Shown: positions 13,922 through 22,472, counted from the first letter of the stretch. The stretch is 53,562 bases of DNA from an uncultured Spartobacteria bacterium (GCA_937890535.1 CALBXK010000370.1:1-53562), one strand, 5' to 3'. Program-made: numbers and translations. Notes: generated by a model not told the origin, from the sequence alone.

Positions 13922-14887
13922 ATGAAAAGATTTTTTGACGGGTTCTTGCTGGCCTTGGCCCTGGCCATCGGATTGGCGTGGATTGCGCCCGGACCCGGTT
14001 CAGAGGACGGTTGGCTGCATCCCAAGATTCTGACCAAGGTGGGCGTCGCGCTGATCTTTTTCCTTCACGGTGCGAATCTTTCATTCACCGCCCTCAAAGC
14101 GGGCACTCTGCGGTGGCCCTTGCATCTGGTGATACAGCTCAGCACGTTTTTGCTTTTTCCGCTTCTTGGATTGGCCGGGTTGTGGCTGGCCGGGAATTCC
14201 CTTTCCCCGGAATTGGGGCTGGGGCTGTTTTTTTTGTGCGCCCTGCCTTCGACAGTTTCGTCCTCCGTCGCCATGACGGCCCTGGCCCGTGGCAATGTCG
14301 CGGCGGCCGTATTCAATGCCACTTTGTCCAGCCTCATCGGTGTCTTCCTGACTCCATTCTGGATCGCCCTCGTTTTGAAGGCCGAGGGGGGGAGCCTGCC
14401 GTTGGGGTCTGTCATTCTTGATCTTGTTCTTTGGCTGATTCTGCCCCTCCTCATTGGCCATGCCATGCGGCCGTGGCTGGGAGCCTTTATCCACCGCCAC
14501 AAAAAGGGGCTTCATCTCGTGGACCGCGGCGTAATCCTCCTGATTGTATATACGTCATTTTGCGATTCCGTCTCGTCCGGGGTCTGGCAGGGCAAAGGCT
14601 GGGACCTTCTGGGTATCACGTTGGGGGTCAGCGTCGGGCTTTTCTTTGTCGTCATGGCGGTGATGCAGTGGGTGTGCCGGATATTGAAATTCCCCATCGA
14701 GGATCGCATTGCCGGGGTGTTCTGCGGATCGAAGAAATCCCTGGCGGTCGGAGTGCCCATGGCGCAGATCATTTTTGCAGGCAATCCTGCCCTCGGACTC
14801 ATTCTCCTTCCCATCATTGTGTACCACTCGTTTCAACTCGCCGTCTGCGCCTGGCTGGCACGGCGTTGGAGCTTAAGAAAATTATGA
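13922..14887 (+). CDS. Bile acid:sodium symporter-like transporter (SBF_like, YfeH/Rch1 type)
   Basis: 321 residues with about ten hydrophobic segments, starting with FFDGFLLALALAIGLAWIAPG, typical of the SBF_like family. Recognisable blocks are KVGVALIFFLHGANLS, CALPSTVSSSVAMTALARGN, AAAVFNATLSSLIGVFLTP, CGSKKSLAVGVPMAQIIF and LGLILLPIIVYHSFQL. It acts in the inner membrane; the substrate is unknown. The start is 8 bases after mqnC, suggesting one operon. The last codons and the stop (SLRKL then TGA) are supplied by the left arm of an inverted repeat, so the original C-terminus may have been trimmed or replaced. Confidence 0.85.
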   Translation: MKRFFDGFLLALALAIGLAWIAPGPGSEDGWLHPKILTKVGVALIFFLHGANLSFTALKAGTLRWPLHLVIQLSTFLLFPLLGLAGLWLAGNSLSPELGLGLFFLCALPSTVSSSVAMTALARGNVAAAVFNATLSSLIGVFLTPFWIALVLKAEGGSLPLGSVILDLVLWLILPLLIGHAMRPWLGAFIHRHKKGLHLVDRGVILLIVYTSFCDSVSSGVWQGKGWDLLGITLGVSVGLFFVVMAVMQWVCRILKFPIEDRIAGVFCGSKKSLAVGVPMAQIIFAGNPALGLILLPIIVYHSFQLAVCAWLARRWSLRKL

Positions 14888-15004
14888 ATTAAGAATGAGG
14901 AATTAAGAATTAAGAAGTGGAGTCGGGAGCCTTGGAGCATCATGTCGTTCTGAAGCATTTCTAATTCGCTTCTTAATTCCTCATTCTTAATTCATAATTT
15001 TCTT
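14876..15004. mobile_element. MITE-like element with 36-bp inverted arms
   Basis: The left arm begins at 14876 (AAGAAAATTATGAATTAAGA) and the right arm ends at 15004. The 36-base right arm, read in reverse, is the same sequence except that the left arm has one extra AATTAAGA unit. About 50 bases lie between. The element fills the gap between the transporter stop and the next start codon exactly. Confidence 0.75.
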
Positions 15005-15006
15005 CC

Positions 15007-16038
15007 ATGTCCGATCCCGCTAGAAAATCCATTGCCCAAGTCCGGGCCGAGGCCCGGGAGGGTGCGTTGGGGGCGCGTATTGAGGCCCAGGTCGAGGATG
15101 TGATCCGCAAAGAGGCCCGCAACGGGAAACCGTTCTGGGAAGTCAAATTGCGCGACGGCGGCGATGCCATGACGTTGAAGGCCTGGAGCGACACCCCGCA
15201 GTTCCAGACCTGCGAGGATCTGGCGGCGGGGGAATTGGTGCGGGTGGAGGGCGAGTTTGCTGTGACGCCTTTTGGGCTCGATGCTCAACGCTGGAGTCTG
15301 CAACGACTCGAGCCCGCCGAGGCGGAGGCCTTGTTCGCGGGCGACGAGGCGACCCGAACCATCGCCAAAGCAGATTTTTCGTTGGTTACCGAGCTGGTCG
15401 CCTCGCTGGATGACCTCCGGCTGAAGGCTTTGGCGGATGCCTTTTTGGCTGACTTCGGAGCTCGCTTTCGCCGGGCGGCGGCGGCCCGATTCAATCACCA
15501 CGCGTTCCGGGGTGGGCTTCTGCGTCACACGGCGCAGATGATGAAATCCGCAGACGCGCTGTGCGGGGTCTATCCCCAACTCCATCGCGATCTCCTCTTG
15601 GTCGGCGTTTTGTTTCACGACAGCGGAAAACTCTGGGAGATGTGTCCCGCCGAGACCGGATTTGAGATTCCTCGGGCTGTGCGGGGGGAGCTACTGGGTC
15701 ATATCAGCATTGGCATCGAATTGGTCAACGCCCTCTGGAGGAAACTCCCACTCAAGGATTGGGATGACCTGGAGCCTGCTTCCGAGGATGTGCGTCTCCA
15801 TCTTCTCCATCTCATTGCCTCCCATCATGGTGAGTTGGCCTTCGGTTCTCCCGTGGAACCAAAAACGCCCGAGGCCATCGCTCTCCACTATATCGACAAT
15901 CTGGACGCGAAGATGGAGATGATTTGCACCGCCTATGAGAAACAACCGGAGATCGCGCCCGGGATCTTCGATCGGGTCCGGGCCCTCCATGTCTCGCCGG
16001 TGCGACCGCTGGTTAAGAAAATTACGAGCCGACCGTAG
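15007..16038 (+). CDS. YhaM-like 3'-5' exoribonuclease (OB fold plus HD domain)
   Basis: 343 residues. The N-terminal 105 residues form an OB-fold nucleic-acid-binding domain (GARIEAQVEDVIRKEARNG, PFWEVKLRDGGDAMTLKAWS). Residues about 160-310 form an HD domain with FNHHAFRGGLLRHTAQM, LLLVGVLFHDSGKLWEM and LLHLIASHHGELAFGSP, the metal-binding His/Asp set; LHYIDNLDAKMEM follows. This is the layout of YhaM/Cbf1, a Mn-dependent exonuclease acting on short RNA and single-stranded DNA. The start ATG comes 2 bases after the right arm of the MITE-like element, whose pyrimidine-rich end leaves no Shine-Dalgarno site. It converges on glnII across a strong terminator. Confidence 0.85.
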   Translation: MSDPARKSIAQVRAEAREGALGARIEAQVEDVIRKEARNGKPFWEVKLRDGGDAMTLKAWSDTPQFQTCEDLAAGELVRVEGEFAVTPFGLDAQRWSLQRLEPAEAEALFAGDEATRTIAKADFSLVTELVASLDDLRLKALADAFLADFGARFRRAAAARFNHHAFRGGLLRHTAQMMKSADALCGVYPQLHRDLLLVGVLFHDSGKLWEMCPAETGFEIPRAVRGELLGHISIGIELVNALWRKLPLKDWDDLEPASEDVRLHLLHLIASHHGELAFGSPVEPKTPEAIALHYIDNLDAKMEMICTAYEKQPEIAPGIFDRVRALHVSPVRPLVKKITSRP

Positions 16039-16068
16039 GCGAATCAATGACGAGTGACGAAACGACAA

Positions 16069-16096
16069 ACGACGCCGTTCTTTCGAACGGCGTCGT
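16069..16096. terminator. Bidirectional terminator between yhaM-like and glnII
   Basis: A perfect 12-base stem (core GACGCCGTTC / GAACGGCGTC) with a TTTC loop lies between two converging genes. T-rich sequence follows on the plus strand (GATTTTCG). Confidence 0.8.
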
Positions 16097-16123
16097 CGGT
16101 GATTTTCGATTGTGGCGAACGAA

Positions 16124-17146
16124 TTACTTCGTTGGCACAGTGGCGATGGTCTGAAGAATCCGGCTGGCGATCTTGTAGGGATCCCCCTGCGAATTCGGGC
16201 GCCTGTCTTCCAGATAGCCCCGGTAGGCGTTATCGGTCATGAAGGAATGCGGAATCCGGATCGAGGCTCCGCGATTGGCGAGGCCGTAGTTGAATTTGTC
16301 GATCGACTGGGTCTCATGCAGTCCGGTCAAACGCATGTGGTTGTCCGGTCCATAGACGGCGATGTGTTCGTTTTTGTATTTGTCGAAGGCCGCCATGAGT
16401 TTTTCGAAGTAGTCCTTGCCGCCGACGTCGCGCAGGTGGTCGGTCGAGAAGTTGCTGTGCATGCCGGATCCGTTCCAGTCCCCTTCGCCGAGAGGCTTGC
16501 AATGCCAGTTCACATCCACCTGGTATTCCTCACAGAGGCGAAGAAGGAGGTAGCGGGCGACCCAGACTTGGTCGGCGGCGGTGCGGGAGCCTTTGCCAAA
16601 AATTTGGAATTCCCATTGGCCTTTGGCCACTTCGGCATTGATCCCCTCGTGGTTGATGCCGGCATCGAGACAGATATCGAGGTGGGCATCCACGATCTCG
16701 CGGGCGATATCGCCGACGGATTCATATCCGACTCCGGTGTAGTATTTGCCCTGAGGTTGGGGGAATCCGCCGCCTTCGGGAAACCCGAGAGGGACTCCAC
16801 CCTGGTAGAGAAAATATTCCTGTTCAAAACCAAACCAGGCACCGGGATCGTCGATGATGGTGGCGCGGGAGTTGGTGGGATGCGGTTCGCCATCGGGCAG
16901 CATGACTTCGCACATCACGATGGCGGCGTCGCGCCGCGTGGAATCGGGATAAAGGGCCACCGGCTTGAGAATACAATCCGAGTTGCTGCCTTCAGCCTGC
17001 CGGGTCGAGCTTCCGTCAAACCCCCAGAGCGGAATTTCTTCCAGGCTTGGGAATTCTGCGAATTCCTTGACAAGAGTTTTGCTGCGCAGGTTGGCAACCG
17101 GCTCGTAGCCGTCCAACCATAGGTATTCCAATTTGTATTTCGCCAT
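16124..17146 (-). CDS. glnII: Glutamine synthetase type II (GSII)
   Basis: 340 residues, the short eukaryote-like GSII rather than the 470-residue bacterial GSI. It makes glutamine from glutamate, ammonia and ATP. The signature parts are YLWLDG, PLWGFDGSSTRQAEGSNSDC, DPGAWFGFEQEYFLYQ, AGINHEGINAEVAKGQWEFQ, DVNWHCKPLGEGDWNGSGMH and ANRGASIRIP, which carry metal, glutamate and ATP ligands. The ATG at 17146 (MAKYKLEYLW) matches the family start; the frame extends 8 codons further without support. Transcription is probably from a sigma-54 promoter at 17248-17264, leaving a leader of about 90 bases. That fits nitrogen control through an NtrC-type activator, though none is adjacent. Confidence 0.92.
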   Translation of the reverse strand: MAKYKLEYLWLDGYEPVANLRSKTLVKEFAEFPSLEEIPLWGFDGSSTRQAEGSNSDCILKPVALYPDSTRRDAAIVMCEVMLPDGEPHPTNSRATIIDDPGAWFGFEQEYFLYQGGVPLGFPEGGGFPQPQGKYYTGVGYESVGDIAREIVDAHLDICLDAGINHEGINAEVAKGQWEFQIFGKGSRTAADQVWVARYLLLRLCEEYQVDVNWHCKPLGEGDWNGSGMHSNFSTDHLRDVGGKDYFEKLMAAFDKYKNEHIAVYGPDNHMRLTGLHETQSIDKFNYGLANRGASIRIPHSFMTDNAYRGYLEDRRPNSQGDPYKIASRILQTIATVPTK

Positions 17147-17247
17147 GATGTGAAGTGTCGATTTTTGCACAATCAGAGCCGGAATCTGATCGCAGGTGTT
17201 GATTTTTAGGCTTTCTTTTTAACCCTTCCGGTCTTTCCCCACTTCTT

Positions 17248-17264
17248 AAGCAGGTTCGGTGCCA
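17248..17264 (-). promoter_or_regulatory. Sigma-54 (-24/-12) promoter of glnII
   Basis: The minus strand reads TGGCACCGAACCTGCTT, with GG and GC 10 bases apart. Predicted start is near 17238. The flanking bases match the cassette promoter at 1938-1960 in all but two positions of a 23-base block. No NtrC palindrome was recognised upstream. Confidence 0.78.
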
Positions 17265-17359
17265 TGTATGGCGGAGCAAGGGAGTTTTTCAAGAAAATCT
17301 AAAAATTTTTCGAAGGTTTCGGTCTTGTCTGTCGGGCGGTTCGGGGCCATCTCTTTTTG

Positions 17360-17764
17360 ATGCGCGATGTGAAGGACACTTTGAGGGCGAGAGTGCGCAT
17401 TGGATTTGATGGTCGGGTGCAAAAAACCTTCCGCGGTCCCAAGGCGGATAAGCGCTATGCCAATGAAGTCCGGGTGTTGCGCGTGTTGGAGGAACGGGGC
17501 TGCGATTTTGTGCCGCGTCTGCTCTCGGCGGATCCGGAAAAGCTCATGATTGTAACCTCGAACTGTGGACAGCGGGTGGATCATTTGGATGACGAGCGCA
17601 TGAAGGAAATCTATGCCGAGTTGGAAGCTTTTGGGGTGCGACACGATGACCCCGAGATGCGAAATGTTACCTACAGGCAGTCTGACGGACGCTTTTGTTT
17701 GATCGATTTTGAGTTTGCCACCCTCCTCCCCGGCTTCCAGCCTCATGATGATGGAGCCGCCTAG
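17360..17764 (+). CDS. Minimal protein-kinase-like protein
   Basis: 134 residues from the ATG at 17360 (a TTG three bases earlier is also in frame). It resembles the smallest protein-kinase-fold proteins. RIGFDGRVQKTFRG is a beta-strand start with a possible Lys, ANEVRVLRVLEERGCDFVPR gives the Glu helix, and LMIVTSNCGQRVDHLDD looks like a hinge. GVRHDDPEMRNVTY is a catalytic-loop-like H-x-D-x4-N, and FCLIDFEFATLL holds the metal-binding DFE in place of DFG. The C-lobe is almost absent; usual kinases need about 250 residues. Its gene overlaps the start of a PP2C phosphatase gene, so the two may form a kinase-phosphatase pair. Activity is uncertain. Confidence 0.6.
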   Translation: MRDVKDTLRARVRIGFDGRVQKTFRGPKADKRYANEVRVLRVLEERGCDFVPRLLSADPEKLMIVTSNCGQRVDHLDDERMKEIYAELEAFGVRHDDPEMRNVTYRQSDGRFCLIDFEFATLLPGFQPHDDGAA

Positions 17765-18599
17765 TAATCCGTCCCCCGGGGTCAAGTGGACTGGACGGAC
17801 CGATCGCGGCCGGGTTCGCACCAACAACGAGGACGCCTTCCTCTGTCTGCGTTTTGATGCCCGGGAGGTGCAGTATTTGGGGAAATACGGCGAAGCCTCC
17901 ACGGCCCGGGCGGATCTGCTCTTTGCGGTTTGCGACGGCCTGGGGGGAGCCCGGGCGGGCGAGTTCGCTAGCCGGGTCGCGGTGGACAAGATCACCCGGC
18001 TTCTGCCCAAGTCCTTCAAACAGTCCGCCTCGGGACTGACGGCAGGCGTCGGCGATGTGCTCGCCGAGTTGTTTGATGAGATCCACAAGGTGCTGACGGA
18101 TTTGGCGGCGGGCGACCCGGACTGCGCCGGGATGGGTACGACGTTGAGCCTGGCTTGGTTCACGCCCGGGCAGATGACTTTTGCCCATATCGGGGACAGC
18201 CGGATCTATTACTTTCCGGCCGCCGGCGGCATGAAGCAACTCACCCAGGATGACACTCACGTTGGGTGGCTTTTCCGGAATGGAAAGATCAACGAGCGTG
18301 AGGCCCGGTCGCATCCCGGTCGTGTTTCCCTGCAAAAAGCTCTGGGGGCTGGCTACCAGTTTGTCACCCCCCAGGTCGGGAGGGTTGCGGTCGAACCCGG
18401 GGACGTCTTTGTGCTCTGTACCGATGGGGTGGTGGACGGGCTTTTTGATTCGCAGATTGAGGAATTGATCCGGTCTCCGGAGTCTGGATCTCCCGATGCT
18501 GCGGAGCAGATTATCCGGGCCTCTCTGGCGCAGTCGGGCCGGGACAATACCACCGTGATCGTTGCCGAAGCCCTGCGGGAGGGAACGGTGGAATCTTGA
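17745..18599 (+). CDS. PP2C-family serine/threonine phosphatase
   Basis: 284 residues from the first of three successive ATG codons (17745, 17748, 17751). It is a metal-dependent protein phosphatase of the Stp/PrpC type. Conserved motifs in order are GRTDRGRVRTNNEDAF, LLFAVCDGLGGARAGEFAS, GMGTTLSLAWF, MTFAHIGDSRIYYF, LTQDDTHVGWL, VFVLCTDGVVDGLFD and GRDNTTVIV, which hold the Asp residues that bind two Mn or Mg ions. No membrane segment is visible, so it is cytoplasmic. It overlaps the preceding kinase-like gene by 20 bases, pointing to coupled translation and to a shared phosphoprotein target. The open frame from 17709 is not needed. Confidence 0.9.
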   Translation: MMMEPPSNPSPGVKWTGRTDRGRVRTNNEDAFLCLRFDAREVQYLGKYGEASTARADLLFAVCDGLGGARAGEFASRVAVDKITRLLPKSFKQSASGLTAGVGDVLAELFDEIHKVLTDLAAGDPDCAGMGTTLSLAWFTPGQMTFAHIGDSRIYYFPAAGGMKQLTQDDTHVGWLFRNGKINEREARSHPGRVSLQKALGAGYQFVTPQVGRVAVEPGDVFVLCTDGVVDGLFDSQIEELIRSPESGSPDAAEQIIRASLAQSGRDNTTVIVAEALREGTVES

Positions 18600-18674
18600 T
18601 CTTATAAATAAAATGGGCCCCCTGCAACGGATTGACCCCCGGGCTCCAGGCTGGTAGGTAGTGGCCCCTTTTCC

Positions 18675-21404
18675 ATGACCAGTTATAAGGATACCCTGAA
18701 TCTTCCCCAAACCGATTTTCCGATGAAGGCCGGTCTTACGACCCGTGAACCGGAGATGTTGGCCAGCTGGGAGCAAGCCGGACTCTACCAGCAGATTCAG
18801 GAAGCGAGAAAAGACGCGCCTCTCTTTGTCCTTCATGATGGTCCGCCCTTTGCCAATGGCGATGTCCACATGGGAACGGCTCTGAACAAGGTGCTGAAGG
18901 ATTTTATCGTCAAGTCCCGCACCATGCTCGGCTTTCAGGCGCCTTATGTTCCCGGATGGGACTGTCACGGTTTGCCGATCGAATTCAAAGTGGTGAAGGA
19001 AACCCGGGGGCTTTCGCCGGTTGAGGTACGGAAGCGTTCCGAGGAATACGCCCGCAAGTTTGTTGAGATTCAGAAGCGGCAGTTTCGTCGCTTGGGAGTG
19101 CTGGGGGAATGGGAAAAGCCCTATCTGACATTGGACCCCGGGTATGAAGCGGAAATCCTCCGGGCCTTCGGACGCTTCGTCGAAAAGGGTCTCGTCTATC
19201 AAAGTCAAAAGCCGGTCCTGTGGAGCACGGGGGCGCAGACGGCTCTGGCCGAGGCGGAGGTGGAATATGCACCGCGCACCGATCCGGCGGTTTATGTCAA
19301 ATTTCCCCTCGGGGACGCGGCAATCCCGGAGGGATTGCGGGACCGCTTGAGCAGTGATTGTGGATTCGTGATCTGGACGACGACCCCGTGGACGTTGCCG
19401 GCCAATGTGGCGATCGCTCTTGATCCCAAGGCCGAGTATGTCATCGGAGATTTTGGGGGAACCTGGCTGATCATGGCGCGCGACCGGGTGGAAGCCTTCA
19501 CCGAAGAAACCGGGATGTCCCTTGTCGCTGAGCGGGGTTCGGTCCTGGGGGCGGATCTTCGCGGCATTGAGGTGGCGCATCCCTTCCTGCCTCGCATGTC
19601 CCGGGTGATTACGGCGGATTTTGTCACGATGGACTCCGGCACTGGTCAGGTCCATATCGCTCCGGGTCACGGGAAGGACGATTACGTGGCGGGTCAACAG
19701 AACGGCTTGCCCACGCTTTCTCCGGTCGATGAACACGGCAAGCTGACTGAGGAATGCGGGATGCCACAGTGGGTGGGAAAATACGTTTTCAAGGCCAACG
19801 CCGAGATCGTGGAGTTTCTTCGCGAGCAGGGCGTCCTCCTCGGAGCCAAGGATTATACCCACGATTATCCTCATTGCTGGCGTTCGAAAACGCCCGTGAT
19901 CTTTCGTGCCGTCGAACAATTTTTTATCAATGTGGATGCCCTCCGGGAGGGTGCCTTGAAAGCCATCGACGAAACCAAATGGTTGCCGGCCTGGGGACGC
20001 AAGCGGATTGCCGGGACCGTGGAGTCCCGGCCCGACTGGTGTATTTCCCGCCAACGCACCTGGGGAGTTCCGTTGCCGGTGTTTTATGATGGCGAGGGCA
20101 AACCGATTCTCGATTCGGCGGTGATCGCGGCCGTGGCCGCGCTGGTGGAGGAAGAGGGGACCAATCTTTGGTTTGAGAAAGACGACGCCTGGTGGGCTGA
20201 GAAACTGGGATTGCCCTCCGGGGTCACCCGCCGGCTCGACACCCTGGATGTCTGGATCGACTCAGGGCTTTCCCACCAAGCGATCTTGCGTCGGCGTCCG
20301 GAACTTCAGTTTCCGGCCGATGTCTATTTGGAAGCGACCGACCAGCACCGCGGCTGGTTCCAGAGTTCGCTCCTCACCAGTGTGGCGCTGAATGGAGTCG
20401 CTCCCTACCGGACGGTCATCACCCACGGCTTCGTGGTGGACAAAGACGGCAAGAAGATCTCGAAATCGGCCCAGTACAAAAAGCCGACCCATGCCGAGCA
20501 TTTCGTCAATCAATACGGGGCCGATATTCTCCGGCTCTGGGTTGCCACCGTGCAATACACGGACGAAGTGCCCTTTGGAGAAGACGTGTTCAAACAGGTC
20601 GCGGAACGTTACCGGGGCTTTCGCAATGTCCTTCGGATTCTGCTGGCCAACGGAAGAAACACGCTCGGGTCGGATGTGAAGGCGGATTTGGCCGGAGCCA
20701 CCACGATCGACCGTTGGATGATGAGTCGCTTGCAGGAGGTCACCGCCAAATGCCGACACGCCTATGAGGCCTATGATTTCCGGGTGGTCTTCGACACCTT
20801 GAATCAGTTTTGTGCCGTCGATTTGAGCGCGATCTACATCGATACGACCAAGGATCGTTTATACTGTGATGCGGCCACCAGCCCGCGGCGGCAGGCCACG
20901 CAACGCGTGATGAAGGAGTGTTTCGAAACCCTCTGCCGGCTGCTGGCCCCGATTCTGGTCTTCACGGCCGACGAAGCCTGGGGGCACGGCGGTCACACCC
21001 GGAGTGTGCACCTGGAGACTTTTCCCGAACCGGATGCCACCCATCGCGACGAGGCGCTGGAGGCGAAGGTCGCGGAATGGCTGACGCTGCGAGGCATCGT
21101 TTACCAACAGGCCATCGAACCGGCCCGCCAGGAAAAACTCCTGACCAAACCTCTCGAAGCGAGCGTGACCCTGGAGGTTCCGGCAGCTCAGATTCCTGGC
21201 CTGGAGGCGTTCCGGATGGAACTGGAGGAGCTTTTCATCATCAGCGAATTGCGAATCGTCGGGGGAGTGGGCCCGGTTGCCCGGGTGGAAAAATCGCCCC
21301 ATTCCGGTTGCGCCCGGTGTTGGCGCTTTCTGCCGGACGTGGGCGGATCCCCAGGCTCTGAAGATCTTTGCGTGCGCTGCGCCGAGGCGGTTTCGGCCTC
21401 ATGA
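18675..21404 (+). CDS. ileS: Isoleucyl-tRNA synthetase
   Basis: 909 residues. It charges tRNA-Ile and edits valine. The N-terminus LPQTDFPMKAGL is typical. The class I signature reads HMGT (65-68) in place of the usual HxGH; the second motif is KISKS near residue 595. The editing core (WTTTPWTLPANVAIALDP, GTGQVHIAPGHGKDDY), YVPGWDCHGLPIEFKV and RPDWCISRQRTWGVPLPV are all present. The C-terminal zinc site is CARCWRF..DLCVRCAEAV. ATG 18675 follows a 75-base spacer with a weak GC-rich stem (GGGCC/GGCCC) and a TTTTCC run just before the start, with no clear Shine-Dalgarno site. The stop overlaps the lspA start (ATGA). Confidence 0.94.
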   Translation: MTSYKDTLNLPQTDFPMKAGLTTREPEMLASWEQAGLYQQIQEARKDAPLFVLHDGPPFANGDVHMGTALNKVLKDFIVKSRTMLGFQAPYVPGWDCHGLPIEFKVVKETRGLSPVEVRKRSEEYARKFVEIQKRQFRRLGVLGEWEKPYLTLDPGYEAEILRAFGRFVEKGLVYQSQKPVLWSTGAQTALAEAEVEYAPRTDPAVYVKFPLGDAAIPEGLRDRLSSDCGFVIWTTTPWTLPANVAIALDPKAEYVIGDFGGTWLIMARDRVEAFTEETGMSLVAERGSVLGADLRGIEVAHPFLPRMSRVITADFVTMDSGTGQVHIAPGHGKDDYVAGQQNGLPTLSPVDEHGKLTEECGMPQWVGKYVFKANAEIVEFLREQGVLLGAKDYTHDYPHCWRSKTPVIFRAVEQFFINVDALREGALKAIDETKWLPAWGRKRIAGTVESRPDWCISRQRTWGVPLPVFYDGEGKPILDSAVIAAVAALVEEEGTNLWFEKDDAWWAEKLGLPSGVTRRLDTLDVWIDSGLSHQAILRRRPELQFPADVYLEATDQHRGWFQSSLLTSVALNGVAPYRTVITHGFVVDKDGKKISKSAQYKKPTHAEHFVNQYGADILRLWVATVQYTDEVPFGEDVFKQVAERYRGFRNVLRILLANGRNTLGSDVKADLAGATTIDRWMMSRLQEVTAKCRHAYEAYDFRVVFDTLNQFCAVDLSAIYIDTTKDRLYCDAATSPRRQATQRVMKECFETLCRLLAPILVFTADEAWGHGGHTRSVHLETFPEPDATHRDEALEAKVAEWLTLRGIVYQQAIEPARQEKLLTKPLEASVTLEVPAAQIPGLEAFRMELEELFIISELRIVGGVGPVARVEKSPHSGCARCWRFLPDVGGSPGSEDLCVRCAEAVSAS

Positions 21405-21880
21405 GACTGTGGCTTACAGTGGCCCTGCCGCTCTACCTGCTCGACCAGGCGAGCAAGTGGATGGTGTTGCGGAACATCGCCCCGGACGAGCTCGTGACCG
21501 TCATTCCCGGGTTCTTTAATCTCGTCCAGGTGCACAATACGGGAGCGGCCTTCGGCATGTTGCGGGACAACAACGCCTTCTTCATTGGGCTTTCCTCCCT
21601 GGCGATGATTGTGCTGGTTGTGCTCACCCTCCGGAATGTTTTTTCCGATCGGCTCTTGCGCTTCGCGAGCGCCTTGTTGGCCGCGGGGGTGGCTGGAAAT
21701 TTGACCGACCGGATCCTCCACGGTCACGTGGTGGATTTCTTGGATTTTATTCTGCCTTGGTATGGTCGCTGGCCGGCCTTTAACGTGGCGGATTCCTGCA
21801 TTTGTGTGGCGGCGGGAATGCTGTTGGTTTCTTCATTTATTGATGGGAAAAAGTCGCCTCCCGCTTCATCTTCGTCTTAA
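21401..21880 (+). CDS. lspA: Lipoprotein signal peptidase II
   Basis: 159 residues with four membrane helices. It cleaves the signal peptide of diacylated prolipoproteins in the inner membrane. The family motifs are visible: LDQASKWMVL, FFNLVQVHNTGAAFGML, VAGNLTDRILHGHVVDFLDF and WPAFNVADSCICVAAGML, giving the two catalytic Asp residues. ATG 21401 overlaps the ileS stop, so translation is coupled. The ileS-lspA pair is common in bacteria. The start of the next gene overlaps this stop (TAATG). Confidence 0.93.
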   Translation: MRLWLTVALPLYLLDQASKWMVLRNIAPDELVTVIPGFFNLVQVHNTGAAFGMLRDNNAFFIGLSSLAMIVLVVLTLRNVFSDRLLRFASALLAAGVAGNLTDRILHGHVVDFLDFILPWYGRWPAFNVADSCICVAAGMLLVSSFIDGKKSPPASSSS

Positions 21881-22293
21881 TGAGCTCTCCTCGCAGTCCC
21901 AAGGATCAAGTCGGCGGCATCGTCTATTTTGGTCGCATGCTCGATAAGATTCGCCACAGGGATGGAGGTGATCTTCATTCGGATTTGCACAAGAATTTGG
22001 GCCGGGGATTCGATGACCGCTGTGTGAAGTTTTTGCAGGTGTCCTATGAAGCTCTGGCCGAGGCGGTACGCGGCGGACTTTCGGATGACGACGCGTTGGC
22101 CTGGTGCTTCACGAACGGCCGGAGGCCGAGCGACGAGGAGATTGAGATCTGGAATGAATTTATGCGTAAATGCGGGTGGAGGGATCCCGTGAGTGAGACT
22201 TTGGAAAGCCGCAAGAAACAAAACGGCTTTCAGGATCGCGACGAGATTCAGACGATGTTTGAGTACATCGATGCGGACGAGGGGCGTTTCTGA
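21880..22293 (+). CDS. DUF5069 family protein
   Basis: 137 residues. SPRSPKDQVGGIVYFGRMLD and KIRHRDGG at the N-terminus, with a middle part FDDRCVKFLQVSYEALAEAV and WCFTNGRRPSDEEIEIWNEF, match the DUF5069 family, which is common in Verrucomicrobia. The function is unknown. It has no signal sequence or membrane helix, so it is cytoplasmic. The start ATG shares one base with the lspA stop, making it the third gene of an ileS-lspA operon. Confidence 0.8.
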   Translation: MSSPRSPKDQVGGIVYFGRMLDKIRHRDGGDLHSDLHKNLGRGFDDRCVKFLQVSYEALAEAVRGGLSDDDALAWCFTNGRRPSDEEIEIWNEFMRKCGWRDPVSETLESRKKQNGFQDRDEIQTMFEYIDADEGRF

Positions 22294-22323
22294 TTTTTAG
22301 AGCTGCGTGGAGAGGAAATGTTC

Positions 22324-22384
22324 TCACGCGGAGAGAATATTTCCGTTTTTGAAACTCTCCGCGCCTCCGCGTCTCCGCGTGAGT
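22324..22384. repeat. CGCGGAG-type palindromic repeat, copy 1
   Basis: CACGCGGAGAG on the left and CTCTCCGCGCCTCCGCG then TCTCCGCGTGAG on the right form a hairpin. A second copy lies at 36901-36955. It sits after DUF5069, where it could end the operon. Confidence 0.65.
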
Positions 22385-22472
22385 ATTCGCACCACCGTGG
22401 CCAGCCTTGCGGGGTTGTCGTCGGACGGGGTAGGATTCACGACAGGATCATTTTGCTGTACACGAATTGAAC

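Noticed and set aside
18610-18672. T-box or other riboswitch before ileS
   Set aside because: The leader is only 75 bases with a weak stem; no T-box sequence or specifier loop is visible.
17667-20054. Long minus-strand open frame of 795 codons
   Set aside because: It lies antisense to the PP2C phosphatase and ileS, both certain; its residue content is that of a GC-rich shadow frame and no domain is recognised.
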